From: Jaminaea rosea
Lineage: Eukaryota > Basidiomycota > Exobasidiomycetes > Microstromatales
NCBI RefSeq assembly: GCF_003144245.1
Contig: NW_020289976.1
Location: forward strand, 186,001-250,000
Reading direction: 5' to 3'
DNA: 64,000 bases
Part shown: in pieces, positions 10,801-22,779 of the stretch
Numbering within the stretch: position 1 is the stretch's first letter
Layout of the letters: the number at the start of each line of letters is the position of its first letter
Notes under the pieces: model-generated
The model's database searches: none
What the model was told of the DNA's origin: nothing
The model's input: the letters and a program-made list of their open reading frames with translations, nothing else
Position numbers and translations under genes: made by a program

Positions 10801-11412
10801 GTGTGTGAAGAGGATGTAGTCGCCTTCACGAGCTGAGTTGATGCAGACGTAAAACTCGGTCTCAGCGGGGTGAGGGACGAAAGGCTCGACGATGAAGTTG
10901 CTCAGAGTGCCCGTAACAGCCTCGACCTGCGTGTGCGCGTGCGCGGCAGGGGAGTAGAGAGTGTCAGCTCGTGCTCAAGGTGAGGGGCGCAGCTCGCCGC
11001 ACCTTCTGGGGCTTCCCTGCTCGCTCGACGATCCACTGCTTTGCATCCTCCCAATCAGCATTGAGCTTGAGGAGGCCGGCCTTTCCTCTCCTCTTGATGA
11101 GCTGGTCAGGCTTGGCGACGAGCTTGGTCGTCTTGACCCACGAGGGCATCGACTCATCGCCGGTGATGGTGTTGGTTGCCGCATCCCAGGCAACTTGAGC
11201 GACCTTGGGCGCCGGTGCGACAAAGGACGACGAAGCCTCGATGGAAGGGTGAGCAGCCGGGGAGCGAGGCAGCCAGTAGTTGACGAGCAACTTGGCGTCG
11301 AGCTCGCGAATCGCTGGCGGCGTGGGGAGCGTGAGTGATGGTGTTAGTGTGCGGGGTCCCATGTCACGACTACAACTTGGCTCTCAGTTTGCTACCCACG
11401 CTTCGACGACAT
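7801..11412 (-). CDS. ATP-citrate synthase (ATP-citrate lyase), fused single-chain form, three exons
   Basis: Exons 11412..11400, 11313..11003 and 10926..7801 (introns 86 and 76 nt) give 1149 residues, the length of animal-type fused ACLY. The tiny first exon encodes MSSK plus one base. Visible parts: N-terminal [14 protein letters not shown] and [19 protein letters not shown] (ATP-grasp region), [11 protein letters not shown] (metal and nucleotide site), a Pro/Ala/Thr-rich linker near residues 490-530, the CoA-ligase part with [12 protein letters not shown] carrying the phospho-histidine, and a citrate-synthase-like C-terminus with [19 protein letters not shown] and GIGHKVKS. The enzyme makes cytosolic acetyl-CoA from citrate for lipid and sterol synthesis. 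Codon use is strongly biased, as in highly expressed genes, which creates very long antisense open frames. Confidence 0.96.
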
Positions 11413-12856
11413 GGTGGTGAGGCGCTAGCGGGAAGGGAACGGGGTGATGCGGGTGATGAGGTGAGGTGAAGTGAGGTAAGGTGTGCGTGCAGGCTGCGCT
11501 CGAGGTGGTGGGTATGAACACGAGTGAGGCAGCACGAACGAGGAGAGAGAGTGATGGGAAGGAAGGAAAGATTGACTTTTGGTTGGTGCGTGTTGAGGAA
11601 GGTCCAAGCCCGAAGCGCTGCCTGCCGCTTGCCTCGTCGTCTGCCTGCTCCTCCCGCCTGTCGACGTCGTTGGTCGGTGAGGCGCCGGCTGGACACCCAC
11701 CCACCCACCCAAAAAGCAAAAGCAGCTCAAAAGTGCGCCCGCGCCGCTCCGCCCCGCCCTGAGCGAGCCAGCTGCCCTGCGCTTCCACGCGAGTTGGGGC
11801 GGCGACGGCGACGTCGACGACGTCCAACACTCGAGGCGAAATCTCGACGAGGCGGCATCGGGTCTCGGGACTCGACTGGCCCAGTGCAGACGGCATGGGA
11901 CGTCGGCTCATGGGGCGCGAATTTCGCCCTCTCCCTCCCCAATGCAATGGCAGCGCAACGCACAGACGTTCACTCAAGCCGCCGCCTCTAACGCGTCGGT
12001 CGGCGCCCCCATTGTCGGTCGGACGACTGAGAAGACGACGGCGAAGGCGACGCTGACGGTGGACCCTAGTCAAGGCCGAAGGCTCTGGCAAAGGATCAGA
12101 CGACCCCCTCGCACACCTCGCACTCTGAGTGCAGCTCCGCAAAGACGTCTGCGCTAGATCCGCATCGTCCTGTTCCGTTGCGACCTACGGCCGTTGCACT
12201 TTCTGCCTACTTCGTCACGGAGTCAGAGGCCATGATTCGCAGGGAAAAGCAGGCAGAAGAGGCGCGCTAGACACTCGAATTGAGTCGCACTCGATCATAG
12301 CGACGATGCTCCGCGATCGTGCGATCTTCGGGAGAGGTGGTGCGTAATCCATCTCCTGGGCGACCGGCTGGCTCGATGTTCTCTCACTGCTTGGCAGAGC
12401 GTCAGCGCCATGGGGCCATGAGTCCAACTGACCCAATGATCTGGTTGTCTCAGACTCCTCCAGTATCATCTGTCGCCCGGCTGGACCTGCTGATGTGTGG
12501 CTTCTGCTGTGAGCACGGTGTGCAGCGTCATCCGATCGTAGCCATTGGTCTTGGGCAAGGACTGCGCAGGGCTGAGCTCGCGTTAGGCTACGTCTCCAAT
12601 AATACCTCAAAACATCACGCTAGCTGTCTACGGTGATGAGACTCTCTTTCAGGGCCGAGCGATTACGATCGTCTCTTACGCTGTGTAAGGCGACGTTATT
12701 CTTGCTATCTACATCACTCGCTTACAAGCGCTTGCTAGGTTTCGTGTATTCGCCCTCGCCCGCTCGCCAAAGATTCCTGACGCCTCCTGGCTGAATGCTC
12801 GCCCGCAAGTCATTCTTTCTCGTTGCTGCCCAGAGTCGCCGCACACGATGTTTCAC
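11413..12856. other. Intergenic region upstream of ATP-citrate lyase
   Basis: About 1.4 kb without a gene I can support. It should contain the ACL promoter next to 11412. The stretch 11480-12140 is open in several frames on both strands because of base composition and shows no family motif. The open minus-strand frame at 12215-12610 also has no recognisable product. Confidence 0.4.
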
Positions 12857-14690
12857 TCATCGCCATATGTTCCGCTTCTCAGAGCTGCTCCTCACATCGC
12901 TCGCCATCCTTCCTGTTCTGTTTGCCGCTCTCTCTGCACATGAGTCACGGTTGTCGTCCTGTCCCTTGATTTTTCCCAGCTTGTCTTCGTCCTCACTGAC
13001 CCAGTCTTCGCCGCCTGCCCTCAAATACCTGTCTTCATGCGCAAGATATCGCAACGTCTCTGGACGCAGGGCGTGGTTCCTGGGGACGACGGCCTCTCTC
13101 TCCACCTCGACGACTTCGATCAACTCCTGCGCTGCCAGGCTTCGCAGCCACGATCCCACGGCATCCCTAATGCCGTCGATGCAGGCAGCAAAGACGTGAG
13201 CCCTCAAGCTTCGCAGCGCCCAATTTGTCTCCTTGGCCTGTATCGTGGCGTTGCACCCCTCTCTCCAGACATCTGCGTCAAACTCGAGCATCAGGTCCAT
13301 CTCCAGGCAATCTGGAGAGAAGAACGGGCGCGAGTGACACTTCTTGGCGAGGAGTGTGGGCCGGAGGGGATGGTGCTTCTACCCGCAGAAGTCGAGGGCA
13401 AGTCCGCTGAGAGGGTCGCACTCGCCCTGCTGGTGGCCGGAGGTCCAGACAGCTGACGATGACCTGGTGCGTAGGCAACGAGGACAAGTGCGAGCTGTCA
13501 GCAAGTCGACTCAGTAGCGTTGCGGCTCACTCAGCTACACTTACCTTTGCGAACCAGTCTTCGCGTCCACCTTGGGCAACATCTGCCCAATTGTCGACGA
13601 AGGCGCGGTCGCAGGTCACGAACCCTCTCATGCCTACCCTTGCAGCAAAGAGAAAGACGTCTTCTGCCCTCGCTCCCGGCCAGAAGATATCTCCCATCCC
13701 CGACAGACGAGGCATGCCCGAGCCCTGCCAAGAGTGGCGTCGAATTCTATGAAGCGCTGCTCCCACGCGGCGACTTCCTCGTCATCCAGGCCAACCACGC
13801 GATTGTGGTTGTTCCTCATCATGACCAAGAAGTCGTCGTAGCTCATACGCTGGAACCAGCCAGCGGACTCCTCGTATGAGCCGAATTTGTGGGAGTAGCT
13901 GTCCATGTGAGCGAGCAGATTGGGGACAGGTTTTTGGGCGGAGGCGAAGAGGTTGTGCAGTCCAGTGGCAGAGCCCTCCCCGTTGCCCATGAACAGAGCG
14001 TGGCATCCGTCCGCCAGCGCCGCCTCCGACTCTGACAATGTGACCCTCTTTTTGCGCAATGCGGCGTAGCTTTGATGTAGAGGAGTGAGAGCATTGATTC
14101 GCTCTTCGAGCTGCAGCAGCAGAGGATGTCGTTGGACCGTGTTGGGGATGGAAGCGCCGGGAGGTGAAGAAGCGTTGGCTGCAACAGGCATCAGGCAGAG
14201 CGCGTGGACCAACGGCAGCCCGTTCATCCGAGACCTGTTGAACGAGCTTGAGACAATGCCCGTTGTCTCGACCGTATGTCCAGTCGGTCCTCTGCTGCCG
14301 CCCGGTCAGTCTTCAAATTGGCGCAATTGGCCGATCGACTCCGCAGAGGTCGCAGTGACGCGGGCAACGTCAGCCACGGCGTCTCCAGACGACAGAGCGG
14401 TGATCTCCATAACCGTGCGCAGAAGGGAAAGATTGACGAGCTCCATCACCGCGCCTGCTCGCCGTATGATCCGGTGATGGGCAACATTGAACGGAGACAT
14501 GTTCTGACGTTGCCAACCCGCTCCAGCGTGAGCGCCCTCAGAGTGCTGGCGGGGCTCTCGTCGAGGTGTTACAGCGACAAGTCGGGCTCCACCCGGTGCC
14601 GCTTGCTCCTGCGACTCGAGCCGGGCCTGTAGCCTCTTGACCTTACCGGTCATCGTCGGCATCCCCGTAGGCACCCTCTTCGGGCAGTTG
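12857..14690 (-). pseudogene. Unassigned multi-exon gene, possibly broken; transcription-factor-like architecture is only a guess
   Basis: Several minus-strand segments look coding: about 14690-14306 (FNCPKRVPTG then a basic, Leu-spaced segment KVKRLQARLESQEQ), 14295-13700 (ERINALTPLHQSYAALRKKR, MSYDDFLVMMRNNHN), 13720-13545 (DVFLFAARVGMRGFVTCDR) and 13378-12857 (a closing 174-codon exon). A GTAAGT donor at 13544 with a TAG acceptor at 13379 joins the last two in phase. The first two share a frame but are separated by one in-frame TGA with no clear intron. The step near 13740 needs a weak donor (a 50- or 74-nt intron). The basic-plus-coiled start resembles the linker after a Zn2Cys6 cluster, but no such cluster was found upstream. 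Function unknown. Confidence 0.35.
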
Positions 14691-15594
14691 AACTGATAGC
14701 AGGCAGATGGTGCCTATGAGTCGAGTGTGTGTCTCCTTCAGCTTCCTCCCTCTTGATTTATCACTTTGAATCAACGTGCTTCCACTTGACAGGTCTGAAG
14801 TCGAGGATGACTTGGGTAGGACGAGCAGATGTCTTGCCCGCTGCCATCAGCCTTGAAGAAGAGAGAGAGATAGGCGCGAACGTGAGCGCAGCGCCAGGTC
14901 AACGCGTACCTCTACGGTGACGCGAAGGCGGCTGAATGCAGCCAGAGCGAACTGTCTTGCCTGCTGGCTGCAGTGCGCGCAGGAGCGTGAGAGGTGGCGG
15001 AGGTGAATCTCGTGCTTTGATAGCGGCGAGTGGCAGTGATGATGATGGTGAGATCGAGAATGATCTTGTCTTGCGCGTAATCCCCTGCACGCGGGCGAGC
15101 ATGTGGGACAAGTGAGAGAAGCGAGAGTGTCTTGCGAGCTGATTGTCTTGCGAGGTTGATGATGACGACCAGCGCGACAGAATTGCCGAAGGAGCTACAA
15201 AGCTCAGGTGCTGTAGCTACGAGTGGATGCTCGGCTGTCGCGGCGGTATATGCTACACGCGCGAGGTGTACCTGACACCATCGCCAGCAGCGTAGCTGGC
15301 GTGCCGATGCGATGATGGGGGCGAGTGGATGAGGGAGAGTTCAATGGGAGGAAATTTGGCTGGTCGAGGTCGTGAGCAAATGGGGGATGGAGAGGTCGGA
15401 TGGAGAGGATGGATGTTTGGCTGCGCATCCGCCCTCGCGCGTGCAGGCAAGCTACGTGGCAATCAACATCCTACCCGCCTTGCGTTTGCGGGCCGGCATA
15501 AGGGCGGGTAGGCGGACGACGTGCCCAGCTCGTTGGTGACAAAGATGATGCTCATGGGGATATAAAGATGAAAAGACCCATAACCCCGCCTCTC
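14691..15594. other. Intergenic between the unassigned gene and the Ku80 3' end
   Basis: No conserved protein, RNA gene or repeat was recognised in these 900 bases. A missing first exon of the unassigned gene could lie here; I searched the minus strand for a CxxC...C cluster and found none. Confidence 0.35.
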
Positions 15595-18588
15595 TCACTC
15601 AACAAAGTTCCTCGCCTCCTCGGCGGTGACCTCACTCCTCCCACCTTCGTCCTCCTCGCGCGTAATCATCCCCGCAACCTCCATCTTTCCCTTGCAGTGC
15701 GTCTCCCAAAAGGCGCGTACCGTCTCGCTGTCCACAGCGCGGAGAGCTTTGCTGACAGCGCCGTCAACGTCGTGCTCGGCGTCCGCCCCCTGCCCACTCG
15801 TACCCTTCAGCCTTGCGACGAACCAATTCCACTGCCTCGCCTCGTCGTATTCCGAAGCCGCCTTGCGACCCGCTTTCAATGCCTCCACAGCCAATTCGTC
15901 GTTCCTTTCAGCGATGAGCTTGGAGACGATGAGCACCTCGAGGGCACGGAGTACGGCAGCCGTATCCTGTTGAACGTCTTCGAGATATGCGTTGAACGAA
16001 GTGACTGGGTCTGAGGGGATCAGGCGAACGGGGCGCGCCTGGTCGTCGTCGTCGTCGTCGATGCGGTACGCCTCGGGGCTTTCTGCGGCGGGCGCGCGCC
16101 TAGCGCTGCTGATCATCTCCTCCTCACTGTCGCTGTCCTCGGGTGGTGCAGCAGCGACTGCCTGCCCGCTCGCGTCCTTCAATCGCTTCGAAGACTCGCC
16201 ATGATCCTCAGCGAGAGACAGGTCCAGCTCGGTCTCCTCTCCCACCCGCTCTCCGGCATCGACTCGCGCCCCCATGACCCGATTTCCATTGCGTCGCTTG
16301 CTGAACAGCGCGCGCCCCTTTGCCCTGACCTCTGGCACGTTGTGAATCCTGAACAGTCGCTTGCACTCCTCTGCCGGGCCAGCACTCTTCTCCTTGACCT
16401 CGAGCGGTCGATCGAGAAACTTGTCCACCTCCCAATGCGGGCGAGGGATGTCGCGCGTGTTGCTGCCGTCAGATTGGCGGCGCAGACAGCGAAACGCGAC
16501 GGCCTCCTTCATTCGGTGGATGCCCGGGTTGAATGAGTCTTCTACGGCAAACCACGGCTGGTCTTGACCCTCTTCGTCTTTGAAGGCGTGCATGAGATCC
16601 ATACTGTCTACGAGGCGGTCCATGGCGGCTACCATGCGATCGGTGGGCAGCACAGAGTGCTTCTCGAGCTCTTGGCCTTCGAGGTTGATGGCGCGCGTGA
16701 GAGGTTTGAAGAGGTAGCGTTTCAGGTCCTGGCGAGGTGTGTAGCTGGGTCAGTGTTTGGCGCGCCAGGCGCCGCGACGCCGCTCATACGCACCTCGCTG
16801 AAGGGCGCCTCTGCGAAGTGGAAGTACTCGGCTCGCGTCTCCCCCTCGACTCGCTCGACCGGGAAGAGGATTCCGATCTTGGGCTCGGCATTGTCGCGCC
16901 TGACGAAGCGAACGATCGCCACCTTGTCCTGCTGTCGCATGGCCTTGACCATGGCGCTCATCGTGCATTGCGCTTGAACATTCTTGTCGTCTGCGAAGAC
17001 GTTGGAGATTTCGCCGAGGAGGTAATGGCGGCGCAACGTCGAGTGCTTGACGAAGTTGATGATCTCGAGGCCTGCGCGTGGCGTGGAGGATAAGGGTCAG
17101 TCCACGCGCGCACCAATCCTGCGAAGCCACGCCACACGCACCCTGCTCGCTCTGCCACTTGACGTCGAGATCCGGCGTGATCGGGATCAAGCTTGCGCCC
17201 AGTCGAAAGGCCTTGCCAAAGTGATGCTCGGCGCCCTCTGGCAGCGCCGTGGCGTTTTCCGTGCCCAGCTGCTTGACTTGGTCGGCGAGAAAGTGTACCT
17301 TGCGATTCTCGATTCCAAATGCATCAGCGCCGAGGCTCGAGGCGTCGATCATGGCAATCGAGGGCGTAGCGGTGGGAGCGATGTTGGGCGGGTGAAGAAT
17401 GTTGGGTGAACCGCCGCCGCCGCCGCCGCCGCCGCCACCATTCGCGCTGCGCGCTGCTCTGCGCTGCTTCTCTGCCTCCTCTGCAAACTTGCTGATCGGT
17501 CGTCTGGACATGGGAAGAGCGCGCGAGGTGAGCTTGTACATCTTGACGGGTATGCCTAGCACCTCTTCGCTGTCAAGGGCGTGGGCGCGGTCGCCAAAGG
17601 TGAGACGGGTATTGTAAGGCGTAGAGCTCTTGAGCGAGACGGTGGGGAGAGTGGCTTGCTCGAGGGCGTGAGCGGCTGTTGCAATGCGGGCGTTGGGGAG
17701 GGTAGCGAGCCATTCGTGCCACCAAGCTTCGTTGTCCGCCTTGACGGGGTCTTTGTCTTCCTGCGCGGGTGTGCAGGGGAAGCGCGCGTGTGCAGGGGGG
17801 CAGATGATTAGCGCTCATTGGGAGTCCCGCACTCTCTGCGCTCGCGTCGCACCTCCTTGAACCCGTACTCCTCGTCGTCAAAGTCCACACCAATCACGCG
17901 CAAGCTGACGTTGTCCTCCTTGATACGCTCAGCGATGGCCTCCGTCGAGTCGCGATTCATCTGATAGCTCCCATCCGTGATCAAGTAGATTGTCTTTCTC
18001 CAACTCTTGGCCGTGGGCGCGACGCCTCCGCGCGACTTGTCCGACATGGTATCGAGCGCGCAGATGAGGGCGTCCAGCGGATCGGGCGGCTCCCCTCCCT
18101 CATCCTCGCGCACGGCTCGCAAAGAGGCGAGCAGATCGAGCGTAGCTACGGTGGGCTGTCCGATCCCCGTCAGCTCGTCCACGCCGCGATAGCCTTCGAT
18201 TTCGGGATTCTTGTCTACGATGCCGTTGTTGGTGCGGGGGGAGCCGAATGTGACGATGCTCATGGTCGCCGTCTTGAGCTTGGAGAACATCTGCGGGCGC
18301 GGGGCGGGGACGGCGCGAGGGCGGCGTGAGGGCGGTGCGAGGGCGAAGGCAATGGCGATCAGTCTTGGCTGTCAAGGATAAGCGCTATTCTACCTCGCTC
18401 GGCGGACCCACAATGGCCTGCGTCTTGCGATTGACGAACTCGAGACACCACTCGACGTTGCTCATCGTCCTCTCCTTTTGCAGAACCTCCCCCTCTGGTG
18501 TGACGACGTCCTCGATGATGGTCCTCTGCCTGCCCATCGTCGGCGAAATGTCGACGATGAACGTCGTCAAGGTGCGTTGCAGCGACAT
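15595..18588 (-). CDS. KU80: Ku80 (XRCC5-type) DNA end-binding protein, five exons
   Basis: Exons 18588..18394, 18290..17853, 17760..17142, 17071..16794 and 16728..15595; introns of 103, 92, 70 and 65 nt; 887 residues. The N-terminal vWA domain opens with TTFIVDISPTMG and continues with TIYLITDG and VIGVDFDDEEYGFKE. The beta-barrel core includes VKMYKLTSRALP, FRLGASLIPI and KVAIVRFVRR, and the conserved helix-rich end has LPTDRMVAAMDRLVDSMDLM and FNPGIHRMKEAVAFRCL. A run of ten glycines from a GCC repeat (17411-17431) sits in the linker near residue 290. The last 200 residues are acidic and low in complexity. Ku80 pairs with Ku70 to hold broken DNA ends in non-homologous end joining and at telomeres. 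It is divergent from the cofactor C gene. Confidence 0.95.
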
Positions 18589-18793
18589 GGCCGCGAGGAT
18601 CAGAGTGTGGAGTAGGAACGAAAGAGCTGAGCGAGCGCCAGTCTACCTCTGGATGCACGACGCGAGTCCAACAGGGCGGGAAGAGCCACGCGACGCTTTG
18701 CGAGTGGTCGCTCTCCGCGTTTGCCGTGCCCACTCGCTGCGCTTCTCGCCGCGCCTCTCGGCCTTCTTCCTGCTCCACGCCAACGATTCCATC

Positions 18794-20595
18794 ATGGCCA
18801 CGGCCGCTGAGCAGGCGACGGCATTTCATACCTTCTTCGCCCCCGTCTTGGACGGTATCGACCAGCGCATACAAGCGGCTGCTCAGCCCAGCGATCTCGA
18901 CGAAGCGCTACAAGCCGTGATCGACGCTCGTGCCACGCTACAAGAAAGGGACCGAGAAGCTGGACTTACGAAGCGTGATCGCGAGCAGTACGAGCGGGTG
19001 AGCAGGCGGCGCGGAGACGTAGCATATAGCCTCGCGGCTCATCGTCTCTTCCCCGCTATCAGCGCCTTGCCCGACTACAGAGCCAGGTCATCTCACGCAG
19101 GTCCACGCTCCAACCCGCAGCCTCATCCTCGCGCTTCTCCTTTCGAAGGACGGCCGCCAAGGCAGAGGCGGCAACGTCAGAAGGCAGCGCATCTTCCTCG
19201 TACAACCTCGCCATGTCGCCCGCTCCTTCGCCACCCCTCGAGCAAGGCGAGACGGCAGGCGGCATCCAAGTCACTCTCCAGACAAACCGCACGATCACCT
19301 TCAAGGACCTGGCCAAGGCCGCGAGCTCGCAGGATGCGCCGCTCTCGTTGTCCCTCTCACACCTCACGGACTGCATCGTCGACTTGCGCGGAGATCGCCC
19401 GCACATCGTAGCCCTCACGGCCACTAACCTCAAGCGCTGCGCCGTCCTCCTCCCGCGCATAGACGGAAGCCTGATGCTCACGCGACTCGAGGACTCGCTG
19501 CTGGTCGTCGAGGCTTGCAGGCAATTGCGCGTCTACTCTTCGAAGCGTGCAGTGGTGGATGTCGCTGCGGGCGGGGTGGCCTCGCCAATCACTCTCGAAT
19601 CGTGCGAGGCGATGCGAGTGACGAGTGGAGTCAAGGTGCAGGACTTTGATCAGCCTGGAGCTGGGCCGAGTGCGGAGCCGACGAAGAGCTGGCGCGGTAT
19701 TCAAGATCGGGAAGCCCAGCATCTCGAGGCGCTCAAAGAGACGCCCAGTGCGGAGGCTCTGGCGGACATTCTCTCCCGCCTCTTCAGCCCAGCCGCAGCT
19801 CCTGACACGTCCTCGTCGCCGTATCTCGCGGCCGACTCGGGCTTGCTCCTCGTCTTCTCCTCCCCGGGCACGCAGGCCACGCAAAGCGAGTTCCACGAGT
19901 GGTACGACGAGGAACACGTACCCCTGCGTGTAGGTGCGCGGGGCTTTCCTGAATTCCGGTCAGCAGCGAGATATTCGTGCTCCACGCTTACCTCCCCCTC
20001 AGCCACGGCATCTCCCGCATTCCAGGCCGAGTGGGGCGCCGCCTACACCATCAGCTCCAACGCCTTGTACAACGACGCGAGATACACTGCCCTGCGCTCG
20101 AATCGCAGCCCGAGGGAGGCGGATTTGGTCAAGAGGCTGGGTGTGCTGGACCGCCGGATATACAAGACGATGGGCGATTCGCGAGCTTCAAAGGAACCGC
20201 GTGGCGACGTGAGGCCGCAGCCTAAGGAGCAGATCGAGGAGGAGGCGTGTCGCGTAGAGGTCACAGGCTTTCATGCGGAGCAGTCGGAGGCAGAGGTAGC
20301 GAAGTGGTTTGCGGACGAGGCCAAGCCTGCGTTGCTGAAGAGGGAGGGGGTCACGCGCGTCCGACTACTCCTGCTCATCGATGCGCTGATCAATGGCGTG
20401 GAGGCGGGCGAGGGGAACGCGGACGCCAAGGACGTGCCGCGGTGGGCATTGTATATTGAAGGAGCGGAGGGGGTGGAAGGTGTGACGACGCAGGTGGTCA
20501 AGCTGCCGGGCGCAGAGAACAGGACGGAGGTCAGGATGATGAAGCTCTACAGGGCTTGGGACCCGGTCAGAGCTTTGCAGGCGTGCGCGAATTGA
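18794..20595 (+). CDS. Tubulin-binding cofactor C fused to a C-terminal EthD-like (dimeric alpha/beta barrel) region, two exons
   Basis: Exons 18794..18997 and 19081..20595 with an 83-nt GTGAGC...TACAG intron give 572 residues. Residues 1-100 form the TBCC N-terminal helical part (AFHTFFAPVLDGIDQRIQ, then FSFRRTAAK). Residues about 130-275 match the C-CAP/cofactor C beta-helix (LKRCAVLLPRIDGSLML, SLLVVEACRQLRVYSS, PITLESCEAM). From about 322 a second domain begins: LLLVFSSPG, then SEFHEWYDEEHVPLRV, LRSNRSPREADL and LGVLDRRIYK, the pattern of fungal EthD-like proteins, followed by a second ferredoxin-like half. No stop or plausible intron separates them. Cofactor C completes beta-tubulin folding; the role of the added domain is unknown. 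The stop is 38 bp from the Phs1 stop. Confidence 0.85.
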
Positions 20596-20633
20596 AGTCG
20601 CATTGCAGATTACCCGTCGCTCGCCCCACACCC

Positions 20634-21575
20634 TCACTTGCTCTTCTTCTGCACGTCCCTCGCCGCCTTTTGCACCTGCTCCCTCCTCTTCTCCGCCTTC
20701 TCATGCGCACGCTTGTCGCCCCAGAATCCCTTGCCAATGGCCTTCTTCCTCTGCTTCATCATGTGCGTGTACATGACGTAGAGTCCGGGCCACCAGATGG
20801 TGAACAGAGCGAGGAAGACGTAAGAGCGCAGATCCCAGCCCTTGGGCGGGAGGTTGGACGGGAGAGTCGAGAAGATGAGCATCGCTTCGCTGCCTGCTCC
20901 GAGGGGGTAGAGGATGTAGAAGAGGGTGTACCTGGGCGGGCGGGGGGCACGATGTCAGCGCGAGAGGCCAGCTGTCACTTCATCCTTGCACGCGCGCGCT
21001 CACCTTGCCCAAAGCAGCCCCTCGCTCTCCTGCCCCATCAATGCGTTGGCGTAAAACGGATATCGCACACTCTCCGTAACGCTCCATGCCAACACCATGC
21101 TAGCATACCACGGGCTCCCACTAGCGGCAGCGAAACGCTCCGAGACTCCCCAGACCATGAAAAGGCGCGAAGCGACTTGAATTGCCGTCGTAGGCACGGG
21201 AGACCGCACCCATCCCAACGCGGCGTGAACGACCTCCAAGATGGCCAGGCTCTGCACAAATGCCACGAGCGACCCGAGCGACATCATCGTCGTCGAAGCA
21301 CGGCGGAGCAGCTCGCCCAGGGGCTCGGGAACGTGAGCATACGTGCTGGTGAGGAAGACGCGCAGCGGTCTGAAGCGGGCGAGGACCTTGGACGAAAACA
21401 CGATGGGGTAGGAAGGCATCTGGGCTCCGACTGCCAAGTGCTTGACGAGGGTGGAGAGAATGAGGACCCATCCAAAGAAGGAAACGAGGTTGAAGGCGAT
21501 GAGGTATCCGCGCAGAGCGAGTGGCTGCTCGCGGGGAGCGGACGAGCCCGACTTGGCCTTGCTCTTGGGTGGCAT
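20634..21575 (-). CDS. PHS1: Very-long-chain (3R)-3-hydroxyacyl-CoA dehydratase (Phs1/HACD), two exons
   Basis: Exons 21575..21004 and 20931..20634, with a 72-nt intron, give 289 residues. After a short Lys/Ser-rich cytosolic start, the protein has about six hydrophobic segments: YLIAFNLVSFFGWVLIL, LAILEVVHAALGWVRSP, VASRLFMVWGV, MVLAWSVTESVRYPFYA, YTLFYILYPLGAGSEA and a final YVFLALFTIWWPGLYVMY. LEVVHAALGWV and WSVTESVRYPFY are the family signatures; the Tyr and Glu of the latter belong to the active site. The C-terminus is a Lys/Arg-rich tail ending in KKSK, consistent with a dilysine ER-retention signal. It catalyses the third step of microsomal fatty-acid elongation. ATG 21575 is chosen because it directly precedes the conserved region. 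Confidence 0.93.
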
Positions 21576-21998
21576 TGCGATGTAATGGAAGTGATGGTTA
21601 GGGAAGAGAGAAGTGTTGGATCTGGGCTCAGCGCTCGGTCTGAGCGAAGAGTGGGGCGGACAGCGGCAGGGCGGACCGAGGGACCGAGCGAGCGAGAAAG
21701 GTGGACCGGGTGGAGCGACCAAGAGGGCCACGTCCGGCCACTCTTGTCGAGCACCAGCTTGTCTGCTTACCATGCCGAAGGCTCGGCATCATCGTTCTAA
21801 CAGATCTTCGAATGTCTGCGAGTCGAGCAATGTATTCCCCGCACGACTCCCCGCCCTCCACAGATCTCCCTCGCACAAAAGGTCACACACATCGTGTGAC
21901 ACCGGACGCACGTTGCCACGGCGAGTGACATGTGCTGAGTCCGGCGAGACCTTGCCATCCCTTTCTTTCCCTACCACGACCATGAACCTCACTTGACC

Positions 21999-22706
21999 AT
22001 GCGACGCTATCCCGCGCGTCGAGAGACGTCCTTCTCCTCCGCGCCCTCCTCACGCGCCTCGACCCCGCCTAGCTCCCATTACCTCGCATCTCCCCAGCCT
22101 CGCGCCAACACTCCACAGCAGCTCCTTCTTTGGCTGCTCTCAACGAGCCCCTCCCTAGCAACGCTCCTACACTACCTCTCGCTTCTCCTCTCGCTCCGCC
22201 TCGTCGTAGTCAACCCGCGCTGGACAACCCTGCTGCTCTGCCTCTGCCTGGCTATGACTCTGGAAGGGAGAGCCAAGGCGGAGAGGCTCGGATTGAGGAA
22301 CACAATGGGAGGCATCATGACAGTCGTAGGATCGGGCGTCGTATGGAAGACCATCGTTGAGGTGGGTGGGAGGTCAGACAGGGCAGTTTCGGAGCCCTGC
22401 TCCCAACGACAGCTGCTCAATGCCTCGACAAACGCCGAGACAGAGGGGCCACTCGACGTGGCGATTGCTATATGCGCAGAAGCGTCCAACCTCACACCTC
22501 CCGATCACCTGGCTGACGAGCTGCTGGGCAAGGCGACGTCTTGGCTTGAGGGGAAGCCAACTCCTCGCGGGGCTACACTCGCCGACGATCTTTGTCGAGT
22601 CGTGTCAGAAGCCTTGCCCAAGAGTAACAGGCTGACCGTAGATATAGCGGCAAGGCCACGCATGTCGAACGAGAGCAGAGCAATGGATCTTACTGTGGCC
22701 TGTTAA
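21999..22706 (+). CDS. Unknown small membrane protein
   Basis: I do not recognise the family. The frame from ATG 21999 encodes 235 residues. The first 38 are Arg/Ser/Pro-rich, then two long hydrophobic stretches follow (LLLWLLSTSPSLATLLHYLS and WTTLLLCLCLAMTL) and a third near GGIMTVVGSGVVW. The C-terminal half is soluble, with an acidic segment. A GTGGGT...CGACAG pair would remove 51 nt in frame near residue 125, so two isoforms are possible. An in-frame ATG five codons long sits just upstream at 21981. Gene content is supported by length and hydrophobic pattern only. It converges with the NEDP1-type gene 73 bp away. Confidence 0.5.
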   Translation: MRRYPARRETSFSSAPSSRASTPPSSHYLASPQPRANTPQQLLLWLLSTSPSLATLLHYLSLLLSLRLVVVNPRWTTLLLCLCLAMTLEGRAKAERLGLRNTMGGIMTVVGSGVVWKTIVEVGGRSDRAVSEPCSQRQLLNASTNAETEGPLDVAIAICAEASNLTPPDHLADELLGKATSWLEGKPTPRGATLADDLCRVVSEALPKSNRLTVDIAARPRMSNESRAMDLTVAC

Positions 22707-22779
22707 TCCCGCGGTATAGAGAAGATCGTAGTGAGTCCACCCAGCCTTTGGCTGATTTTGAGCCTGCTTCGCTCTGCTG

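Noticed and set aside
18326-18793. Upstream in-frame extension of the cofactor C start
   Set aside because: It overlaps the first Ku80 exon on the other strand; ATG 18794 sits at the normal cofactor C start.
20556-21800. 414-codon plus-strand frame over Phs1
   Set aside because: Antisense to a conserved, spliced membrane enzyme; composition-driven.
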